Source: DATFYI01 sp035315125
Lineage (GTDB): Bacteria > Chloroflexota > Anaerolineae > Anaerolineales > Anaerolineaceae
NCBI GenBank assembly: GCA_035315125.1
Contig: DATFYI010000186.1
Coordinates: 1-14,422 of the forward strand
DNA: 14,422 nucleotides
Direction of reading: 5' to 3'
The translations under genes were made by a program, and so were the position numbers. This document shows, one piece after another, positions 7,612 through 13,416 of the stretch. The notes beneath the pieces were generated by a model that saw nothing but the letters and a program-made list of their open reading frames with translations, was not told the DNA's origin and searched no databases. Numbering within the stretch: position 1 is the first letter of the stretch; every line of letters starts with the position of its first letter.

Positions 7612-9537
7612 ATGACCTCACCTTCAAAAGAGCAACTCCTTGTAGTCATTTCAGATTTCCAGATAAAGTTTTTACTTGAACGGGTTTTAATGTCAGCCGG
7701 CTATCAAGTGACTTTATGCCAGGACCGCGCCAGCGCCCAGAAAATCTTACGCACTACTGTCCCGGCTTTAATCATTATGAGTGAGAAATTGGATGATAGC
7801 AACGGCCTGGAATTTGCAAATGAACTTTCCAAAAGGTTACCCGGGGTGCCGATTATCTTGTTTGTTGAACACGATTCCCCGGATTTGTTAAAAAGGGCAA
7901 TGCGGGCGGGAATTAACGAGTACCTTTGTCTGCCTTTGCGTTCAGAAGATATTCTAAAGGCGACCCAGAATACGCTTGAAAGAGCCCAACAACGCCGAGA
8001 ATGGGTTTTATTAGAAGCAAGACGAGCAACATCTAACTTGCAGCGCCAGGTAAACGAATTGGAGACGCTGGCCCGCTTAGGTCGCTCTATAACGGCTTCT
8101 TTGGATCTGGATAGCGTCCTGTCAGCCATCGTAGATGCCGCGGTGGAACTGACTGGCGCAGATGAAGGCAGCCTGCTTCTGTTAGACGAAACGACTGGTG
8201 AGTTATATATGCGAGCCGGGCGTAATTTTCAAGAAGAATTTGTTCGCACATTCCGCCTGCCTATCACAGATACTCTGGCGGGATCTGTTCTTCGTTCAGG
8301 CCAACCCGTCTTACTGGATGAAAAGACACCTCAAAAAATCAAAACGGCTTACCTGGTACACAGCCTGGTCTACGTGCCTATTCAAATCCACGGTCATGTC
8401 TTCGGGGTATTAGGGATTGATAACCGCACAGAACGAGCTCCCTTCAAGGACCGGGATGTAAAGCTGTTATCTGCTATCGCTGAATTTGCTGTTATCGCAA
8501 TTGAAAATGCCCGGCTTTATACCAATACAATAACAGAACGGAACAAACTGGAAACCGTTCTCACTCGTATTCAGGATGGCGTTATCGTTGTTGATTCAGA
8601 CCAACGCATGGTTATGGTTAACCAGGCTGCCCAATCCGCTTTCAATCTACCTGCTCAGCCGGTCATTGGTCGCCAATTCAAGGACGTATTTTCTCAACCC
8701 GAACTGCTTGAGTTGATTGATTCGGCCAATAAAAGCCTGTCAAACCGGGTGGAGATCAGTGTAGAAGATGGGCGCGTATTTAACGCACAGTTAACACCCA
8801 TTCCAGATGTCGGCATCGCCATAACAATGCACGACATCACTTACCTGAAAAAGCTCGACCGAATTAAGAGCGATTTTGTCAGTACCGTATCGCATGACTT
8901 GCGCTCGCCTTTGACGGCCATTATGGGTTATGTTGAGCTGATCGAGCGTGCTGGCCCCATTAATGACTTGCAGCGTGATTTTGTACGGCGTGTCCAGGTC
9001 AGCGTACAGAACATAACCACACTGGTAGACGACTTATTAAACCTGGGTCGCATTGAGGCAGGTTTCGATGCTCGCAAAGAAAGTATCAATTTGGGCCAGC
9101 TCATTTACTATTCAGCAGAGGGCTTTAAAAAGCAGCTGACTGACAATGGTCACCATTTGCAATTAGAATTGCCGAATACATTCCCGCCAATTTTTGCCAA
9201 CCCGGTTCAATTCAGACAAATGATCGATAATCTGCTGGATAACGCCATCAAATACACCGCCCCGGGCGGCACGATTACCATCCATGGGACGGTTGAACAA
9301 AATCAGATCATCCTGCAATTCATTGATTCGGGTATCGGTATCCCGGCGTTGGATCTGCCTTATATCTTTGACAAGTTTTACCGGGCCAGTAATGTCAATA
9401 GTGATGTTACCGGAACCGGCTTGGGTTTGGCAATTGTCAAATCGATTGTCGAGAGCCATGACGGTCGCATCTGGGTAGATTCGACTCTTGGACAGGGAAC
9501 CACCTTTACGGTTGTCCTGCCGTTATCCGAGCAATAG
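7612..9537 (+). CDS. Pseudo-receiver-GAF-PAS-histidine kinase
   Basis: A soluble sensor kinase of 641 residues. Order: receiver-like domain (about 8-125), coiled coil (about 118-152), GAF (about 152-302), PAS (about 311-412), dimerisation/phospho-acceptor domain (about 414-482) with His428 in SHDLRSPLT, and HATPase (about 525-638). The ATPase boxes are intact: N540 and N544 (NLLDNAIK), G1 DSGIG (572-576), F box (IFDKFYR), G2 GTGLGL (601-606) and GTTF near the end. The receiver is a pseudo-receiver: the phospho-acceptor Asp is Ser57 (in IIMSEKL), the acidic pair is reduced to one Asp (ISDF), and the invariant Lys is Leu107 (CLPLR). It should autophosphorylate at His428 and pass phosphate to a separate receiver. 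The nearest candidate is D58 of the upstream neighbour, which is inference. No ribosome binding site is evident before ATG 7612; the 16-nt gap suggests cotranscription. Confidence 0.9.
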   Translation: MTSPSKEQLLVVISDFQIKFLLERVLMSAGYQVTLCQDRASAQKILRTTVPALIIMSEKLDDSNGLEFANELSKRLPGVPIILFVEHDSPDLLKRAMRAGINEYLCLPLRSEDILKATQNTLERAQQRREWVLLEARRATSNLQRQVNELETLARLGRSITASLDLDSVLSAIVDAAVELTGADEGSLLLLDETTGELYMRAGRNFQEEFVRTFRLPITDTLAGSVLRSGQPVLLDEKTPQKIKTAYLVHSLVYVPIQIHGHVFGVLGIDNRTERAPFKDRDVKLLSAIAEFAVIAIENARLYTNTITERNKLETVLTRIQDGVIVVDSDQRMVMVNQAAQSAFNLPAQPVIGRQFKDVFSQPELLELIDSANKSLSNRVEISVEDGRVFNAQLTPIPDVGIAITMHDITYLKKLDRIKSDFVSTVSHDLRSPLTAIMGYVELIERAGPINDLQRDFVRRVQVSVQNITTLVDDLLNLGRIEAGFDARKESINLGQLIYYSAEGFKKQLTDNGHHLQLELPNTFPPIFANPVQFRQMIDNLLDNAIKYTAPGGTITIHGTVEQNQIILQFIDSGIGIPALDLPYIFDKFYRASNVNSDVTGTGLGLAIVKSIVESHDGRIWVDSTLGQGTTFTVVLPLSEQ

Positions 9538-9570
9538 GATGTAAAGACTAACTTCCGCTGATAACTCAAG

Positions 9571-9618
9571 CCTCTGCCGTGATTATAATAAAAACTATCC
9601 AGAGGTCTGTTTTATTTT
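9571..9618 (+). terminator. Weak candidate terminator after the histidine kinase
   Basis: CCTCTG (9571-9576) can pair with CAGAGG (9600-9605) across a 23-nt loop and is followed by the T-rich TCTGTTTTATTTT. The short stem and large loop make it uncertain. The loop contains a perfect TATAAT (9584-9589) that could instead be a -10 box, but no matching -35 was found. Confidence 0.25.
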
Positions 9619-9672
9619 AAAAGCCATAACCTTATGCAATTTTTAATGGGAACCCCGGGCCAATATTTCGAG

Positions 9673-9678
9673 TAAAAT
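9673..9678 (+). promoter_or_regulatory. Candidate -10 element for the SH3-like lipoprotein gene
   Basis: TAAAAT lies 28 nt upstream of ATG 9707 and would give a leader of about 20 nt that includes the ribosome binding site GGAGGG (9698-9703). No convincing -35 box is seen. Confidence 0.35.
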
Positions 9679-9706
9679 AGACTTATTCAATTTGTTTGGA
9701 GGGAAA

Positions 9707-10546
9707 ATGCTTCATAAGTTCCTGGGCATCATGGCAGTTATCCTTACGATCACTTTATTGAGCAGTGCCTGCACTCCTACCATCGCACAATCTATTCCAA
9801 CAGCAACTTTAATAGCAACTCCCGATCCTTGCTCGAACGCTAACATTTCAGCAGGAATCCAGCGCATCAACATCTTGATGCGGGAATTCGATGATGATAC
9901 ATTTGTTGCCAGTATGACTCCTAAGGAGCAATTGTCTGTGCTGATATTGAATTTGCAGGATGTACGCCGGCGCACTGATACGAATAATCCACCCGCATGT
10001 ATTGCCAAATTACAAAGTATGGCAGTAAATTATATGAATGAAGTTATTCTTTTCATGGCGCACAGTATGGGTGGAGTTGCTGTCTCACAGGTCGATATCG
10101 AGCGGACGAATAGCCTCTCCCTTCGTAATGCCTATGAAGAAGAGTATGCGCACATGACAGGTGTTGCTTATATTTCACCAACTCCACTGCCGACCGTTCA
10201 AGTGGCTGAAATCCTACCAACGGATACTCCTACCCCTACGCAAACGGCCACTCAAAATAACGAAAACCCTACTGAAACCGAGACCACTGAGGTAATAGTT
10301 ACCAATCCAGGTCCATTAACGATTAATCTTCACGACGCTCCTGATATATCCGCCAGATTGGTTGGATTTTTAAATCCTCAAGAAAATGCTGAGGCAATTG
10401 CCCGAACCAATTCCGGCGATTGGATCTTGATTTCTTACTCAAAAGCCATGGGAGGATCTGGTTGGGTATCTGCGAAATTAGTTCAAACCGATCATTCGAT
10501 AGAGCCACTCCCAATTTCCGGGCAAACCGCCACGCCAAACCCATAA
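9707..10546 (+). CDS. Secreted lipoprotein with C-terminal SH3-like domain
   Basis: A protein of 279 residues. It has a lipoprotein signal peptide (MLHKF, then a hydrophobic stretch, then LLSSAC) with lipidation expected at Cys22; the -3 residue is Ser rather than Leu, so the lipobox is slightly atypical. After a Thr/Pro linker comes a mostly helical domain (about 40-155) with Cys42 and Cys98, a possible disulfide pair, whose family I do not recognise. A second Thr/Pro/Glu-rich linker (about 157-200) leads to a bacterial SH3-like domain (about 202-262) with the usual NLHDAPDISARLVGFL entry and GGSGWVSAKLV end. Such domains often bind peptidoglycan or other wall material. ATG 9707 is chosen from GGAGGG at 9698-9703 over the in-frame TTG at 9692. 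It is located outside the membrane; the exact job is unknown. A LysM lipoprotein follows 190 nt downstream. Confidence 0.8.
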   Translation: MLHKFLGIMAVILTITLLSSACTPTIAQSIPTATLIATPDPCSNANISAGIQRINILMREFDDDTFVASMTPKEQLSVLILNLQDVRRRTDTNNPPACIAKLQSMAVNYMNEVILFMAHSMGGVAVSQVDIERTNSLSLRNAYEEEYAHMTGVAYISPTPLPTVQVAEILPTDTPTPTQTATQNNENPTETETTEVIVTNPGPLTINLHDAPDISARLVGFLNPQENAEAIARTNSGDWILISYSKAMGGSGWVSAKLVQTDHSIEPLPISGQTATPNP

Positions 10547-10736
10547 CCCAAACGAACCATACTTCTTTCAGAGATCTTCTGGCATAGATCTTGCAAGAGT
10601 CATCCGTAGATTTCGCATCACACCCTTGCTTGACGCCTGATAAGGCTCTTACTCTCAGAACTTAAGGACGATCGATGTGCGTCTTAAAATCCAATTTGAC
10701 TGGTGGAAAATACGCCTACAAGAAGGAGACATCATC
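10547..10736 (+). other. Intergenic region upstream of the LysM lipoprotein gene
   Basis: 190 nt without a gene. It holds two copies of AGATCTT (10573-10579 and 10586-10592), whose core AGATCT is a palindrome, and isolated -35-like hexamers (TTGACG at 10630, TTGACT at 10696) without -10 partners at the right distance. The only clear signal is the ribosome binding site AAGGAG at 10723-10728. No terminator or small RNA gene was recognised. Confidence 0.4.
10723..10728 (+). promoter_or_regulatory. Ribosome binding site setting the LysM lipoprotein start
   Basis: AAGGAG lies 8 nt before ATG 10737, immediately ahead of a clean signal peptide. It rules out the in-frame GTG at 10677, which would add 20 charged and aromatic residues before the signal sequence. 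Confidence 0.75.
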
Positions 10737-11426
10737 ATGCCCAAAAATTTATTAGTTTTATTATTGGCTGCGGTAATGCTTCTTATCGTTCTTTCTGCCT
10801 GCGTACTGCCAGCCTCACAGGCACCAAAAGCGACCGTAGCATCCAGTACCGAGATTCCATTTCCGATTACCACTCAACCGGGTATTCTGTCTGGTATTTT
10901 AAGCGGTACTCAGACAACTGTGGCTATGAATAGCACTGGCTCAGCGGTTGAAGTGACATCAACCAATGTGCCAGTGGTTCAGACCACTCCCATAATAGTA
11001 AAACCGAAGGCAACTGCCAAACCGACCAAACCGACCAAAACACCGAAACCGAAGGTAGCCGAACCCAGTCCCACTGTCCCGGAACGACCTTCCACGTATA
11101 CTCTGCAACATGGTGAATATCTCATCTGCATTGCGCGTCGTTTCAATTTAGATCTCAATGACCTCTTTTATGAAAATGGAATGAACATGTACTCCCGACC
11201 ATATTCAGGAACAGTTCTCCAAATTCCTCAGAATGATAGTTGGAATACTGCATTTGGCCCACGGGTATGGCATGCCCACCCCACCCAATATACGGTTAAA
11301 AGCGGCGATAATATTAATACGATCGCCTGCTATTTTGGAGATGTTTATCCGCAGGCTATCCTTTCGGCAAACAATTTACAAGGCGCCTACACTTTGACAC
11401 CAGGCGAGGTCATTAATATCCCATAA
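10737..11426 (+). CDS. Secreted lipoprotein with two LysM domains
   Basis: A protein of 229 residues. The signal peptide MPKNLLVLLLAAVML leads to a classic lipobox LSAC with lipidation at Cys22. Residues 25-118 are a low-complexity Thr/Ser/Pro/Lys linker that should span the wall layer. Its centre (about 89-107) is a degenerate Lys-Pro-Thr repeat, encoded by near-repeats of ACCGACCAA. Two LysM modules follow: one at about 121-164 (YTLQHGEYLICIARRFN to VLQIP) and one at about 185-228 (YTVKSGDNINTIACYFG to VINIP). LysM domains bind N-acetylglucosamine polymers, usually peptidoglycan. Each module has one Cys in the first helix (C131 and C198), which may form a disulfide. No catalytic domain is present, so it is probably an anchoring or wall-binding lipoprotein. 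It is followed by a strong terminator. Confidence 0.85.
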   Translation: MPKNLLVLLLAAVMLLIVLSACVLPASQAPKATVASSTEIPFPITTQPGILSGILSGTQTTVAMNSTGSAVEVTSTNVPVVQTTPIIVKPKATAKPTKPTKTPKPKVAEPSPTVPERPSTYTLQHGEYLICIARRFNLDLNDLFYENGMNMYSRPYSGTVLQIPQNDSWNTAFGPRVWHAHPTQYTVKSGDNINTIACYFGDVYPQAILSANNLQGAYTLTPGEVINIP

Positions 11427-11488
11427 AAATAAAAAAACCGGCCTGCCCAGGTCTGAGGTTCTTCTAAGTTAGAAATATAAACCATCAC

Positions 11489-11521
11489 TTCCCCGCTAAT
11501 CCAGGCGGGGAAATATTTTTT
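11489..11521 (+). terminator. Rho-independent terminator after the LysM lipoprotein gene
   Basis: A perfect 8-bp stem (TTCCCCGC at 11489-11496 with GCGGGGAA at 11505-11512) with an 8-nt loop, followed by AATATTTTTT containing six consecutive Ts (11516-11521). It lies about 60 nt after the stop. Confidence 0.85.
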
Positions 11522-11584
11522 CCACGCCCGAATTCAACTACGAATTCGAAAGAGATTATTTCACCTATCTTGTTGAATAGTCTA

Positions 11585-11593
11585 TGTTAAAAT
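11585..11593 (+). promoter_or_regulatory. Extended -10 promoter of the Nudix gene
   Basis: TGTTAAAAT fits TGnTAtAAT with one core mismatch. Predicted transcription start is near 11600, giving a leader of about 30 nt that carries the ribosome binding site TAAGGA (11618-11623), 6 nt before ATG 11630. No good -35 box is present, as expected for an extended -10 promoter. It lies just downstream of the preceding terminator. Confidence 0.55.
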
Positions 11594-11629
11594 TGGTGGA
11601 AGTCAATCGAATATGAGTAAGGATACTAT

Positions 11630-12166
11630 ATGAACTTTGAAGTGCTTAACCGAGAAACTTTATTTGAAGGTCGTGTTTTCGATGTAGAACGTGTCGAGGC
11701 CCGTCTGCCGGATGGCCGTCTAAACAAATATGATTTGGTCAATCACCAGGGTTCAATCACAGTAATACCGTTCGATCAGGATGGCAATGTCTGGTTTGTC
11801 CGCCAATACCGCCTGGGCGCTCAAAAAGTTTTACTTGAGCTGCCGGCGGGGATGATTGAAAAAGATGAGCAGCCTGAAGATTGTGCTCTTCGGGAAATCC
11901 GGGAAGAGACCGGTCTGGCTGCGGGAGAAATAAAATATTTAGGGCAGATATACCTGGCGCCTGGTTATTGCACTGAATTAATGTATGTGTACCTGGCAAC
12001 CGCCCTCTATTCCGACCCGCTGCAAGCGGATGCGGACGAATTTTTACAAACCATTGCAATCCCTGTAGAACAAATTTATGATATGGTTCGAAAGGATGAA
12101 ATTAATGATTCAAAAAGCCTGGCAGCTTTAATGCTTGCACAGCCTTATTTAATTGTGAAACCTTAA
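11630..12166 (+). CDS. Nudix hydrolase, ADP-ribose pyrophosphatase type
   Basis: A cytoplasmic enzyme of 178 residues. The Nudix box is complete and exactly spaced at residues 74-96: G, five residues, E80, seven residues, REIREETGL. The Glu residues of REIREE bind the catalytic Mg2+. The strand before the box (LLELPAG) and the PG and Glu about 15 residues after it (LAPGYCTE, 109-116) fit the ADP-ribose pyrophosphatase branch, which cuts ADP-ribose to AMP and ribose-5-phosphate. The N-terminal part (FEGRVFDVERVEARLPDG) also resembles that branch, whose members dimerise through it. Substrate is not proven, since related enzymes cut GDP-mannose or other nucleotide sugars. It is a single-gene unit with its own promoter and terminator and does not share an operon with its neighbours. 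Confidence 0.9.
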   Translation: MNFEVLNRETLFEGRVFDVERVEARLPDGRLNKYDLVNHQGSITVIPFDQDGNVWFVRQYRLGAQKVLLELPAGMIEKDEQPEDCALREIREETGLAAGEIKYLGQIYLAPGYCTELMYVYLATALYSDPLQADADEFLQTIAIPVEQIYDMVRKDEINDSKSLAALMLAQPYLIVKP

Positions 12167-12188
12167 CGAAAGTTGGACGATAAAGCAC

Positions 12189-12226
12189 AAAAAAACAATT
12201 CCCCGCCCTGCTGGGCGGGGAATTTT
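12189..12226. terminator. Bidirectional terminator between convergent genes
   Basis: A perfect 12-bp stem (AATTCCCCGCCC at 12197-12208 with GGGCGGGGAATT at 12213-12224) with a 4-nt loop. On the minus strand it is followed by seven Ts (from the A run at 12189-12195), making a strong terminator for the eRF1-like gene. On the plus strand it is followed by TTATAT, giving a weaker one for the Nudix gene. Confidence 0.88.
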
Positions 12227-12267
12227 ATATACAAAGGACACAATTGGGGCTGAGGATACTGCAAATA

Positions 12268-13368
12268 TTAATATCTCAGCATTGCTCCAATTTCTCCAAC
12301 TTTCTCAAGCTGGAGATTGTCATGGACAATTTCAATATTTCCACCATGACGCATGACCTGGCTGATGGCTATTTCAACCAGATCTTCAGCAGTCTCCATT
12401 TTCCCCTCACAAACCGGGCATCTATCCATCGAGCGAAAGGTTATGTAATCACAATTTTGGCAGCGATAGCCGGCTTTACGGTAGCCATGTGCCACAAACA
12501 GAGATAGCACGCGGTTATCATTAGTGGCGGTTAGAGTATTTTCCAATCCAACTACAGCTCCACTCCCTTTAGCTGCAGAGGTGATCAAGGCTTCGACCAG
12601 GCGTGCTTCCTGTCGTTTTTCTGCCTCCATCCCTACTTGCATCACTCGTGCAAGTAATTCCGGATGATTGACTGTCATGCTCATTGGGAAAGTTCCCATT
12701 ACCAGGCTTTGCCAGGCCTTTGGCAGCAAACCGCGGAACATAGCAACATTATCATCCGAACCGCCGATTAATATTCGACGAACCCGGTTTTCCTCAAAGA
12801 AATGCACGGCGTAATCCACAGTATCTTTCATATTGCGCCCAACCAACTCATCCTCATAATGAGTCTGTCCAGCAGTTCCGCCGCGTCGGCCTGGAAATGT
12901 TGATGCCCCTCCTTGTTTCGTATGTTTTACAAGCTCACCTAAAACACCCTCTTGCTCTCGTAATTCACCCAGGTGGAAGAAAAATAGGCGAGCGCCCTGT
13001 TTATCTACCAGGACGATCCCATACCCACCATAAACATCCAATAAATCTGTTAATGGTTTTACGCTCGGCCGGTCACCCACATGAATCTGATTGTAGACCG
13101 GTATCCCTAAAGGATAAGCCCGGAAAAAATCCCGCGGTGCGCATGAGAATACAGCTACGCCGCGACCCGCCCAGGAATATTCATGGTCAAAATACTGCTC
13201 CAGCGCTTGCTCATCTCTAGGCATGTGTATGCCTTTAAACATGTTACGCAGGTGAAGCTTATGTGTGTCTGCATTTCCTTCAGTAGGTTCAGTGTTCAAA
13301 TAGACGGTCAATACGGGATCTGACGTTTTAAATTCAACCAATTCCCGCAAGTTGTTTTCTGTGAGCAT
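12268..13368 (-). CDS. Bacterial eRF1-like protein (baeRF/Vms1-related) with zinc ribbon
   Basis: A protein of 366 residues in the bacterial relatives of the archaeal/eukaryotic release factor eRF1 and Vms1. The N-terminal part (about 1-110) and the eRF1 domain-2-like part (about 112-235) lead to a domain-3-like part that ends with the characteristic IEIVHDNLQLEKVGEIGAML (345-364). In the place of the catalytic GGQ loop it has GRRGGTAGQTHYEDE, a loop with two extra residues between GG and GQ (GGTAGQ, 163-168). A zinc ribbon follows at C303, C306, C317 and C320 (CQNC and CPVC), inserted before the last part. Known eRF1 members hydrolyse peptidyl-tRNA on the ribosome, so a ribosome-rescue or tRNA-cleaving role is possible; the exact activity is unknown. 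AAGGAGG (13374-13380 on the plus strand) lies 5 nt before the ATG. It follows the protease gene by 48 nt. Confidence 0.8.
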   Translation of the reverse strand: MLTENNLRELVEFKTSDPVLTVYLNTEPTEGNADTHKLHLRNMFKGIHMPRDEQALEQYFDHEYSWAGRGVAVFSCAPRDFFRAYPLGIPVYNQIHVGDRPSVKPLTDLLDVYGGYGIVLVDKQGARLFFFHLGELREQEGVLGELVKHTKQGGASTFPGRRGGTAGQTHYEDELVGRNMKDTVDYAVHFFEENRVRRILIGGSDDNVAMFRGLLPKAWQSLVMGTFPMSMTVNHPELLARVMQVGMEAEKRQEARLVEALITSAAKGSGAVVGLENTLTATNDNRVLSLFVAHGYRKAGYRCQNCDYITFRSMDRCPVCEGKMETAEDLVEIAISQVMRHGGNIEIVHDNLQLEKVGEIGAMLRY

Positions 13369-13373
13369 GACAA

Positions 13374-13380
13374 CCTCCTT
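13374..13380 (-). promoter_or_regulatory. Strong ribosome binding site of the eRF1-like gene
   Basis: On the minus strand this reads AAGGAGG, a full match to the anti-Shine-Dalgarno sequence, 5 nt before the ATG at 13368-13366. It is the strongest site in the window and suggests high translation. Confidence 0.85.
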
Positions 13381-13416
13381 CGACTGCAGAATTTATTAAA
13401 GTACTCATCCATAACT

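Noticed and set aside
7704..8129. Minus-strand open frame of 141 codons within the second signalling gene
   Set aside because: It lies opposite conserved receiver and GAF coding sequence, is rich in Arg and Ser as expected for antisense, and has no upstream ribosome binding site.
10573..10592. Two AGATCTT copies between the lipoprotein genes
   Set aside because: The 7-bp repeat is too short to distinguish from chance, and no other copies of note were seen nearby.
11000..11056. Near-tandem ACCGACCAA/ACCGAAG repeats
   Set aside because: They lie in frame in the linker of the LysM lipoprotein and encode a Lys-Pro-Thr run. They are too short and irregular for a CRISPR array or a mobile repeat.
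11444..11460. Hairpin directly after the LysM gene (GGCCT-GCCC-AGGTC)
   Set aside because: The stem is only 5 bp with a G-T pair, and no T run follows on the plus strand. The stronger hairpin at 11489 explains termination better.
12244..12507. Plus-strand open frame opposite the end of the eRF1-like gene
   Set aside because: It has no ribosome binding site and no family features and lies opposite conserved zinc-ribbon and domain-3 coding sequence. It is a shadow of the minus-strand gene.
13369..13416. Own promoter for the eRF1-like gene within the 48-nt gap
   Set aside because: The AT-rich stretch has weak TTTAAT/TAATAA matches on the minus strand but no spaced -35, so cotranscription with the protease gene is simpler.
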